Positions 34,037 through 44,449 of a DNA stretch of 64,000 nt are shown here, in pieces (the first letter of the stretch is position 1; the number at the start of each line of letters is the position of its first letter). A program made the translations under genes and the position numbers. The notes beneath the pieces were generated by a model. The model did not search any database. It saw only the letters and a list, made by a program, of their open reading frames with translations, and was not told the DNA's origin. The stretch is taken from NCBI RefSeq assembly GCF_024166365.1, contig NC_064830.1, positions 85,926,721-85,990,720 of the forward strand. The letters run 5' to 3'. Source of the DNA: Elephas maximus indicus. Taxonomy: Eukaryota > Chordata > Mammalia > Proboscidea > Elephantidae.

Positions 34037-36192
34037 AGACCCGTTTAATGTAATACTCTGTGGTCATTAGAGGGAATGGAGGAGATGTGTGTACTAATAT
34101 GCAAAGATCTCCTAAACCTTTGTGATGAAATAAATTTGGTAAATAATATTATTTTTTGTGTGATTCAATTTTCATTTATAACAGCAAAAAAGACTAGCGC
34201 TGATCAAACTGTTAACAATGATTTCTTAGGACAAGTGTATACTTCGGAATAGACTAGGTTCTATAAAGATATTTGTAAATCCATATGTTTTTAAGTCCAA
34301 AGTAACTAAGACAAATTGAAAACTTGCCATCCTTTTTGCATTTCTGCCTCACAGGAATGTGAATCAACTTTGAAGCTTGAAAAGCAGGCACATTCTTCTC
34401 CTTACGCATATATTTTCTTGCAGATGTATTTTTCCCCAAATAGATAAATTTTATCTTCCCTGAAAATCTGTTAAGGCAGGTATTTGTCTCCTGCTGCATA
34501 ATCTTTGCTAGTGTAGTACATTATTCTTTAGCAGTTGGAAGCCCACATGTGCTAGTTTGCCATTCACATTCACATTCAAATAGGCCTTAAACCCTGGTGG
34601 GAGTAATCTGTGAGACAAAAGACTCATCGGCAGCCCTTTTATGATCTACTTACTCCTGAAATTCTCCATATCAAATCTCCTCAACAATTAACACTGGGCA
34701 GATGGACATGTTGATCCTATTGCTAAAGACTCAGGGTTTTTTTCCCCTGCTTAGTCAAAATTTCTAGCTTCATGATGCACGTTGTTTATTTCATAAGCTC
34801 AGTTCTCACCTTACACATTTCATTCTTACTTCAAAATCATTCACACTCTCAAATAATTCATGCGAGTTACATGTGCCAAGTTCTTCATTTTCTCACCTCT
34901 TTCTTTTAACTCTCTTTTTATTTTCTTTTTAATCGTGTGCCCTTTTTTAAAAAAGCAACTTTTTCAATACCCTTCCTGCTTTTTCACTTATCAAATCTGA
35001 TGGTGTCGATAATACTCGTAAAATATCTAAAAACTGAGCATAAGCATGACAAACAACGTAGACCAAGTAGCAAGCAGCATGAACACAGGGCTAGATGGAT
35101 CACATTATCTGTAGACTCGATGTGCTTTCACTTTGAAAAGTTGCCTTCATTATATCTGAGAGAATTTGTAAATTCAATATTTGTTAATAGTGGAGCTTGC
35201 AATTACATCTGTAGTCTTAGATTTATTTTTTTTTCTGTTAAATATATGAGTACGCATTCATGTTTTATTTTGTAATTACAAAAACACAAAACAATACAAA
35301 GGGAAGATATCCTATAATTGTGTTATCTACTGCTAGGCAGAATTGCATTACTGCACTTTTTTATTTTCTTATAGAAAATGTTTTTTTTTTTTTTGACCTA
35401 ATTATGGTTTTAGAGTCCTTTGTGTCAAGAAAAACAACCTACTCTTGTTTTTTGTGTAGCGCACAATAAGGAATTGGGGGCCCTGTGGAGTCCTGGCCCC
35501 CATGTATTGCAGACAGGGTGGAGTAACTGTGCCTTGCACATAGATTGACATCATGTTCAAGAAACTAATCAAGGTGACCCAAGGCTTTTCCTACCACATA
35601 AAATATTGTTATTCATAACTACCTCTTGCCTTCTAATGAGAACAGATGCTAATAACTCAAAGGTTGTAAGTATCTGAGCATGTGAGGGGTCCTGCATTGA
35701 GCTCAAGTCCAGATCAAGCTGACTTTCTCTGCTTTAGAAAAGGAAAGAGATGGTAAGGGCTGTGGGCAAAGTTGAGAGGGTGAAGTTGGATTCAGGGTAG
35801 CTGGCGGCTGTATAAAGGGAGAAAAGGAACTCCTGGGTGAGAGTTGGGTATGTGGATAATTAGAAAAGTGATGTTTAATAGGCGATTTTGTGGGTGAAAT
35901 GCCAATGCTAGGTACTATGTAATATAAACTTTCTCCACAGTCTCCATATAAAATCTACAGTAAAATTGATATTTCTCTCTTTAAAAAAATGGTATATTCT
36001 CCCGGTGGGGGTGGGGGTGGGGGGGTTACTCAAAGATATATTTTGGGAAAACAAGCAACAAATCAAAATACCTCAAGTCTGGGGAAGGTAAAAGGACCGA
36101 AATGAACAATGGAACGAGCTGAAAACACATGCAAATATGAAAGAAGCTATTGTTGATAAAAAAAACTTATATAAAATGTTAAAAATACTAAT
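34037..36192. other. Intergenic, no gene seen
   Basis: No gene or confident repeat. Notable only for T16 near 35378-35394 and the G-run cluster at 36007-36025. Confidence 0.5.
36007..36025 (+). other. G-run cluster, potential G-quadruplex
   Basis: The run is GGGGGTGGGGGTGGGGGGG, where the last run can be split to supply a fourth tract with a 1-nt loop. Short loops favour a quadruplex. Confidence 0.7.
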
Positions 36193-36213
36193 TCAGAAAC
36201 AATGTTGTTCTCG

Positions 36214-39200
36214 TTAGGTGCCGTCGGGTCGGTTCTGACTCATAGCGACCCTGTGCACAACAGAATGAAACACTGCCCGGTCATGTGCCATCCTTACAAT
36301 TGTTGCTATGCTTGAGCTCATTGTTGCAGCCACTGTGTCAATCCACCTTGTTGAGGGTCTTCCTCTTTTCCGCTGACCCTGTACTCTGCCAAGCATGATG
36401 TCCTTCTCCAGGGACTGATCCCTCCTGACAACATGTCCAAAGTATGTAAGACGCAGTCTCGCCATCCTTGCCTCTAAGGAGCATTCTGGCCGCACTTCTT
36501 CCAAGACAGATTTGTTCGTTCTTTTGGCAGTCCATGGTATATTCAATATTCTTCAACAACACCACAATTCAAAGGCGTCAACTCTTCTTCGGTCTTCCTT
36601 ATTTGTTGTCCAGCTTTCACATGCATATGATGTGATTGAAAATATCATGGCTTGGGTCAGGAGCACCTTAGTCTTCAGGGTGACATCTTTGCTCTTCAAC
36701 ACTTTGAAGAGGTCCTTTGCAGCAGGTTTACCCAACACAATGTGTCTTTTGATTTCTTGACTGCTGCTTCCATGGCTGTTGATTGTGGATCCAAGGAAAA
36801 TGAAGTCCTTGACAACTTCAATCTTTTCTCGATTTATCATGATGTTGTTCATTTGTCCAGTTGTGAGGATTTTTGTTTTCTTTATGTTAAGGTGTAATTC
36901 ATACTGAAGGCTGTGGTCTTTGATCTTCATTAGTAAGTGCTTCAAGTCCTCTTCACTTTCAGCAAGCAAGGTTGTGTCATCTGCATAACACAGGTTGGAA
37001 ATGAGTGTTCCTCCAATCCTGATGCCCCGCTCTTCTTCATATAGTCCAGCTTCTTGTATTATTTGTTCTGCATACAGATTAAATAGGTATGGTGAAGGAA
37101 TACAACCCTGACGCACACCTTTCCTGACTTTAAACCAATCAGTATCCTCTTGTTCTGTCTGAACAACTGCCTCTTGATCTACGTAAAGGTTCCTCATGAG
37201 CACAATTAAGTGTTCTGGAATTCTCATTCTTTGCAATGTTATTCATAATTTGTTATGATCCACACAGTTGAATGCCTTTGCATAGTCAATAAAACACAGG
37301 TAAACATCCTTCTGGTATTCTCTGCTTTCAGCCAGGATCCATCTGACATCAGCAATGATATCCCTGGTTCCACGTCCTCTTCTGAATCCAGCCTGAATTT
37401 CTGGCAGTTCCCTGTCGGTATACTGCTGCAGCCGTTTTGAATGATCTTCAGGAAAATTTTGCTTGCATGTGATATTAATGATATTGTTCTATAATTTTCA
37501 CATTCAGTTGGATCACCTTTCTTGGGAATAGGTATAAATATGGATCTCTTCTAGTCAGTTGGCCAGGAAGCTGTCTTCCATATTTCTTGGCATAGACTAG
37601 TTAGCACCTCCAGCGCTGCATCTGTTTGTTGAAACATCTCAATTGATATTCCATCAATTCCTGGAGCCTTGTTTTTCGCCAAAGCCTTCAGAGCAGCTTG
37701 GACTTCTTGCTTCATTACCATCGGTTCCTGATCATATGCCACCTCTTGAAATGGTTGAATATCAACTACTTTGTTTTGGTATAATGACTCTGTGTATTTC
37801 CTTCCATCTTCTTTTGATGCTTTCTGCATCGTTTAATATTTTCCCCATGGAATCCTTCACTATTGCAATGCGAGGCTTGAATTTTTTCTTCAGTTCTTTC
37901 AGCTTGAGAAACGCTGAGCGTGTTCTTCCCTTTTGGTTTTCCATCTCCAGCTATTTGCACATGTCATTATAATACTTTACTTTGTCTTCTCGAGAGGCCC
38001 TTTGAAATCTTCTGTTCAGTTCTTTTACTTCATCAATTCTTCCTTTTGCTTTAGGTGCTCGACAGTCAAGAGCAAGTTTCAGAGTCTTCTCTGACATCCA
38101 TCTTGGTCTTTTCTTTCTTTCCTGTCTTTTCAGTGTCCTCTTGCTTTCTTCATGGATGATGTCCTTGATGTCGTTCCACAACTTGTCTGGTCTTCGGTCA
38201 CTAGTGTTCAATCTGTCAAATCTATTCTTGAGATGGTCTCTAAATTCAGGTGGAATATACTCAAGGTCATATTTTGGCTCCCGTGGACTTGCTCTAATTT
38301 TCTTCAGTTTTACCTTGAACTTGCATATGAGCAATTGATGGTCTGTTCCACAGTTGGCCCCTGGCCTTGTTCTGACTGATGATATTGAGCTTTTCCATCG
38401 TCTCTTTCCACAGATGTAGTCAATTTGATTTCTGTGTGTTCCATCTGGCGAGGTCCATGTGTATAGTCGCCGTTTATGTTGGTGAAAGAAGGTATTTGCA
38501 ATGTAGAAGTCGTTGGTCTTGCAAAATTCTATCATTCGATCTCCGGCATTGTTTCTATCACCAAGACCATAGTTTCCAACTACTGGTCCTTCTTCTTTGT
38601 TTCCAACTTTTGTGTTCCAATCGCCAGTAATTATCAATGCATCTTGATTGCATGTTCGATCAATTTCAGACTGCAACAGCTGATAAAAATCTTCTATTTC
38701 TTCATCTTTGGCCCTAGTGGTTGGTGCATAAATTTGAATAATAGTCGTATTAACTGGTCTTCCTTGTAGGTGTATGGATATTATCCTATCACTGCCAGCA
38801 TTGTACTTCAGGATAGATCTTGAAACATTCTTTTTGACAATGAATGCAACACCATTCCTCTTCGAGTTGTCATTCCCAGCATAGTAGACTATATGATTGT
38901 CTGGTTCAAAATGGCCAATACCAGTCCATTTCAGCTCACTAATGCCTAGGATATTGATGTTTATGCGTTCCATTTCCTTTTTGATGATTTCCAATTTTCT
39001 AGATTCATACTTTGTACATTCCAGGTTCTGATTATTAATGGATGTTTGCAGCTGTTTCTTCTCATTTTGAGTCGTGCCACATCAGCAAATGAAGGTCCCA
39101 AAAGCTTTACTCCATCCACGTCATTAAGGTTGACTCTACTTTGAGGAGGCAGCTCTTCCCCAGTCATCTTTTGAGTGCCTTCCAACCTGGGGGGCTCATC

Positions 39201-39239
39201 TTCCAGCACTATATCAGACACTGTTCCACTGCTATTCAT
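36214..39239 (-). pseudogene. RTE endonuclease/reverse transcriptase ORF, few lesions
   Basis: The start at 39239 (MNSSGTVSDIVLEDEPPRLE) gives a frame of about 1000 codons, the usual RTE size. The N-terminal endonuclease begins near LIIRTWNVQSMN and includes GISELKW, YAPT, GDWN and GTDHQLL motifs (open for 347 codons, 38994-37951). The RT includes KNKAPGIDGISIEM, RQGC, NLCYADDTTLLAESEEDLKH; the C-terminal region includes ECSLEARMARLRLTYFGHVV. Lesions: a 1-base loss near 38998, an in-frame TAG at 37951-37953, a frame change near 37815, a stop at 37551, breaks between 37540 and 37240, and a stop at 36553-36555. Not functional. Confidence 0.9.
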
Positions 39240-39339
39240 AAGGTTTTCACTGGCTAATGCTTTTCAGAAGTAGACTGCGGGTTCTTCTTCCTAGTCTTTC
39301 TTAGTCTGGAAGTTCAGCTGAAACCTGTCCTCCATGGGT

Positions 39340-39434
39340 GACCCTGCTGGTATCTGAATACCTGTGGCATAGCTTCCAGCATCACAGCAACACACAAGCC
39401 CCCACAGTACGACAAACTGACAGACACGTGGGGG
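39340..39434 (-). ncRNA. Candidate HDV-like ribozyme fold at RTE 5' end
   Basis: The element's first seven bases CCCCCAC (39434-39428) pair with GTGGGGG (39405-39399). The 22-nt segment between them ends with AGT-TTGTCGT-ACT, a 3-bp stem with 7-nt loop directly abutting the second strand. GTGTCTG just inside the first strand can pair with CAGATAC downstream (one G-T wobble). This order matches P1, P2, P3/L3 of HDV-like ribozymes, known from 5' ends of several non-LTR retrotransposons. The catalytic-C junction is not certain, and the first base is C rather than the usual G, so activity is unproven. Confidence 0.45.
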
Positions 39435-39445
39435 TCAGAAACAAT

Positions 39446-40003
39446 AGGCGGTCTAAAATTCCAAAGTGGATAACAGGAATTAGGAGAGATAAAGGGTGAG
39501 AGTTGCTGGAAGTAAAAATTGGGTAATTTATTTTATATAGAGAGAAATAATATGGTTTCATATATGGCATTTAATTATTTCAAATTCTTAGTTATGAAAC
39601 AATTAGCTGTTCATCCAAATCCATGTTTTTCTCCTCAACCTGGGCACAGAGCTGGGCTACATTTCTCAGCAATTTGCAGGGAGGCATGGTGTGTGACTAA
39701 GTTCCATTCAATGGAGTGGGGGTAGAAATGATGTGTGCCATTCCTGGGCTGAAATTTCAAACAAGTTAAGCAACATTATACATATTTCCTTGTGTACATA
39801 AGTGAGCATTTCAACAGGAAGTGATATTGAGTTGTTTGGTGATATAAGTTTACTTTTACCAGATACTGACGTATTTTTCTCCCATGCAGTTGTATCAGTT
39901 AACACTACCATTAGCAATGTAAGAGTTCCCCCCTATATCCTTACTAAAATTAGGAGCTATCAGACAATAATTTTTAATAATCTAATGGGGACGAAATTAA
40001 ATA
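39446..40003. other. Intergenic, no gene seen
   Basis: Unique-looking AT-rich sequence between two RTE insertions, without motifs. Confidence 0.5.
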
Positions 40004-40607
40004 AAAAGATTTCATTTTACTTGGATCCACAGTCAATGCGCATGGAAAAGGCAGTCAAGAGATCAAATTGACATATTGCATTGGGAAAATCTGCTGCAAA
40101 AAAAGCTCTTGAAAGTGTTCAAAAACAAAGATGTCACCTTGAGTACTAAGGTGCACCTCACTCAAGCCATGATATTTTCAATTGTCTCAGATGCATGTGA
40201 AAGCTGGACAGTGAATAAGGAAGACTGAAGAAGAAAAGATGCATTTGAATTATGGTGTTGGTGAAGAATATTGAATACACCATGGCCTGTCCAAAGAATG
40301 AACAAATCTGTCTCGGAAGAAGTAAAGCCAGAATGCTCCTTAGAAGGGAGGATGGCAAGACTTTATCTCACGTATTTTGGACATGTTATCAGGAGGGACC
40401 AGTCCCTGGAGAAAGACATCATGCTTGGTAAGGTAGAGGGTCAGCAAAAAAGAGGAAGACCTCCGAAGAGATGGATTGATACAGTGTCTGCAACAATGGG
40501 CTCAAACATTGCAATGATTGTGAAGATGGTGCAGGACTGGGGAATGTTTCATTCTGCTGTACATAGGGTAGTTATGAGTTGGAATAGACTCTATGGCACT
40601 TAACAAC
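40004..40607 (+). mobile_element. RTE 3' fragment, sense
   Basis: The last ~600 bp of the RTE, from the region coding FLGS (TTTCATTTTACTTGGATCC) through the C-terminal ECSLEGRMARLYLTYFGHVI block to the tail (GGCACTTAACAACAATG). It is 5'-truncated with scattered stops. No clear target-site duplication. Confidence 0.88.
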
Positions 40608-40629
40608 AATGATGGGGTGACATGGAATA

Positions 40630-40930
40630 TCACCTGTGTTTTAATTTTCACTATTCTGATTAATGAGATTGACTGTCATCTCTTATGATTATTGGCCATT
40701 CAGATTTTCTCCTTCGAGAATTGCCTGTTCATATTCTTTGCCATTTTTTCTAGTGTTTTCAGATTATTTGTGGGAGTTTCTTATATATGTTCTGAATATT
40801 AAGTTATTCTCTCAGACTAGACTACTTTTTATTTATGGCATCTTTTGGCTTAAAAAACTTTAAAATGTAGACAAATTTATAAGTCTTTTTCTTTACGATG
40901 TGTGCTTTTTGTATGTGGTTTATGACATTA
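40630..40930 (-). mobile_element. L1M-type fragment, antisense
   Basis: Text such as GATTATTGGCCATTCAGATT, AATTGCCTGTTCATATTCTTTG and GGAGTTTCTTATATATGTTC is the complement of the old L1 3' coding end. Confidence 0.65.
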
Positions 40931-40949
40931 TTTTATACCTAGGTGTTGT

Positions 40950-43256
40950 AATAGATGTTGTCATTAGGTGCTATTGAGTTGGTTTTGACTCACAGCAACC
41001 CCATATACAAGAGAACGAAACACAACCTGATCCTGAGCCATCCTCACAATTTTTGCTATGTTTGAGCACATTGTTGTAACTACTGTGTTAATCTATCTTG
41101 TTGAGAGTCATCCTTTTGTTGTTGACCCTCACTCTACTAAGCATGATGTCTTTTTCCAGGAACTGGTTCCTCCTGACAACATGTCCAAAGTACGTGAGAC
41201 AAAGTCTCACCATCCTTGCTTTTTAAGATGCATTCTGGCTGTACTTCTTCCAAGACAGATTTGTTCTTTCTTCTGGCAGTCCATGGTATTCAATATTCTT
41301 TGCCAACACCATAATCCCTAGGCATCAATTCTTCTTCAGTCTACCTTATTCATCACTGTCCAGCTTTCACACGCATATGAGGCAATTGAAAACACCATGG
41401 CTTGGGTCAGGCACACCTTAGTCCTCAAGGTGATAGCTTTGCTTTGAACACTTTCTGGAGGTCTTTTGCAGCAGATTTTCCCAACTCAATACATTATTTG
41501 ATTTCTTGACTTCTGTTTCCACAGGCACTGATTGTGAATCCAAGTAAAATGAAATCCTTGACAACTTCAATCTTTTCTCAGTTTATCATGATGATGTTAC
41601 ATAGTGGTCCAGTTGTGAAGATTTTTGTTTTCTTTATGTTGAGGTGTAATACATATTGAATACTGTAGTCTTTGATCTTCATCAGTAAGTGCTTCTTTGC
41701 TTTCAGCAAGCAAGGATGTGCCATCTGCATATTGCAGGTTGTTAATGAGTCCTCTGGCAACCTCATGCTATGTTCTTCTTTATATATTCCAGCTTCTCAG
41801 ATTATTTGCTCAGCAGACAGGTTGAATAAGTATGGTGAAAGTATACAACCCTAATGCACATCTTTCCTGATTTTAAATCACACAGTACTCCCTTGTTCTG
41901 TTTGAAGGACTGCCTCTTGGTCCGTGTATACTTTCTTCAGGAGCATGATTAAGTGTTCTGGGATTTCCATTCTTTGAAATGTTCTCCATAATTTGTTATG
42001 ATCCACACAGTTGAATGTCTTTGCATAGTCAATAAAACACAGGTAAACATCTTTCTGTTATTCTCTACTTTCAGCCGTGATCCATCTGACATCAGCAATG
42101 ATATCCCTTGTTCCATGTCCTCTTCTAAATTTGGTTTGAATTCCTGGTAGTTCCCTGTGCATGTACTTTTGCAACTGCTTTTGAATGATCTTTAGCAAAA
42201 TTTTACTGGTGTGTGATATTAATGATACTGTTGAATAATTTCTACATTCTGTTGGATCACCTTTCTTTGAAATGAGCACAAATATGGATCTCTTTCAGCC
42301 AGTTGACCAGGTAGCTGTCTTCCAAATGTCTTGGCATAGATGAATGAGCACCTCCAGTGCCATATCCATTTGTTAAAACATCTCAATTGGTATTCCATCA
42401 AGTCCTGGAGGCTTGTTTTTCTCCAATGTCTGCAGTGTAGCTTAGACTACTTCATTCAGTACCATCAGTTCTTGATCATATGCTACCTCCTGAAATGGTT
42501 GAATGTGAACCAATTCTTTTTGGTACAGTGACTCTATATTCTTTCCATCTTCTTTTGGTGCTTCCTGTGTCCTTCAATATTTTTCCCATAGAATCACTCA
42601 ATATTGCCGCTCAAGGCTTGAATTTTTTCTTCAGCTCCTTCAGCTTGAGAAATGCCAAGCATGTTCTTCCCTTTTTGTTTTCTAACGCCAGGTCTTTGCA
42701 CATTTCACTATAATATTTTACTTTGTCTTCTTGAGCCACCGTTTGAAATCTTCTGTTCAGCTCTTTTACTTCATTTCTTCCATTCGCTTTAGCTACTTGA
42801 CATTCATTAGGAAGTTCAAGAGTCTCTGCTGACATCCATTTTGGTCTTTTCTTTCTTTCCCGCCTTTTTAATGACCTCTTGGTTTCTTCATGTATGATGT
42901 CCCTGATGTCATCCCATAGCTTGTCTGGTCTCCAGTCATTAGTGTTCAGTGTGTCAAGTCTATTCTTGAAATGGTCTCTAAATTCAGGTGGGATGTAGTC
43001 AAGGTTGTACTTTGTCTCTCGTGGACTTGTTCTACATTTCTTCAGCTTCCTCTTGATGTTGCATATGAGCAATTGATGGTCTGTTCCAGAGTTGGCCCCT
43101 GGCCTTGTTCTGACTGATGATGTTGAGTTTTTCCATTGTCTCTTTCCAAAGATGTAGTTGTTTTGATTCCTGTGCATTCAGTTTAGCAAGGTCCATGTGT
43201 ATAATTGCCGTTTATGTTGTTGAAAAGAGATATGTGCAATGAACAAGTCGTTGGCC
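40950..43256 (-). mobile_element. RTE LINE, 5'-truncated, antisense
   Basis: It has the 3' end at 40950 and continues through RT and linker into the endonuclease, stopping abruptly at 43256 where L1 3' tail sequence begins. It lacks about 900 bp of RTE 5' sequence, and this part is not found beyond the L1 at 51055. The best open piece (43177-42611) covers the end of the endonuclease and the linker. More decayed than the copy at 36204-39434. Confidence 0.9.
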
Positions 43257-44449
43257 TTTTATTATTATTATTAATTTTTTTTATTGTGCCATAGGTGAAA
43301 GTTTACAGAGCAAATTAATTTCTCATTTGATGGATTTTACATAAAGTGTTCCATGACATTGGTTACTTTCCCTGCAGTGTGTCAGCATTCCCCCCATTTC
43401 CATCCTGGGTTACCCATTTCCTTTTGCCTGGATTTTCTACCCCTTCCTGCTTTCTCATCTTTACTTTTGGGCAAATGTTTTTCTTTTGATCTCGTATAAC
43501 TGATTGTTCTAAGGAACATGTTCCTCTTGGGTGTTACTGTTTATTTTATGGGACTGTCTCTTGTTTGGCTGAATGGTGGTCTCCAGGAAAGGCTTTGGTT
43601 CCAGGTCAGAAGGGTTTCTTAGGCTCATAGTCGCAGGGGCTCCTCCAGTCTCTGTCAGACCAGTAAGTCTCGTCTTTTTTGTGAATTTGATTTTTTGTTC
43701 TATGATTTTTCTCCTGATGTGTCCAGTACCCTCTGATGTAATCCCAGTCAGTGTGGTTAATAGTGGGAGCTAGGCACCCTCTAGTGGTCTTGGGATCATG
43801 TAGGCTGTGGTTTGTGTGGTTTGTTAGTCCTTTGGACTAACTTCTCCCTGAGTCTTTGGTTTTCTTCACTATCCTTTGCTCCAAATGGGAAGAGACCAAT
43901 AGTTGTATCTTAGGTGGCCCCTTGGAAGCTTTTAAGGGCCTAGATGCTACTCACCAAAGTAGGATACAGAATATTGTCTTTATAAACTACGTTGTGCCAA
44001 TTGACCTCAATGTCTCTGGAGTATACTGTCCTTTGCCTTTGATCCTAGGACCTTCATTCCCCAAGGCTTTTGGTTATGTCTAAAAAATTTCCATAACTGT
44101 GCCCCTTGTGTGCTCTACTGTCTATATTAATATACACGCAGCACCTACGATTATGTATGTAGAAATATCCACAGAGAAACCTATATCTACAGGTGGGTGT
44201 GCTCTCTTATACCTTCCCACACCTCTTTAGCATACCTATCTACCAATGTATCCATTCATAAATTATTGTTTGTTAAACTATTGTTGCAGGATTTTCTGCG
44301 TTATAGTAATTATTGTAGTTGCCCTTTATTCTTGAGTTCCTCTCAGTGCCTTCCTTTGCCTTGGTCATGTGCTGACTTCTGCCATATTGTATATTGCCTT
44401 TCCTTTCACCAATATTAACATGTCTTTTATCTAGTTACTAATTTTCCTT

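Larger units (their letters stand above)
36204..39434 (-). mobile_element. Full-length RTE-clade LINE, least decayed copy
   Basis: A 3.23-kb minus-strand element flanked by perfect 11-bp repeats TCAGAAACAAT (36193-36203 and 39435-39445). The 5' end (39434) begins with a 7-bp stem, and the 3' end is GGCACCTAACGAGAACAAC. It has a single long ORF with few lesions. The ends, length and domain order match the copy at 15775-18995, which defines the full unit. Confidence 0.95.

Noticed and set aside
36214..39239. RTE ORF as an active reverse transcriptase gene
   Set aside because: At least six frame breaks or stops, so no functional product despite the long open segments.
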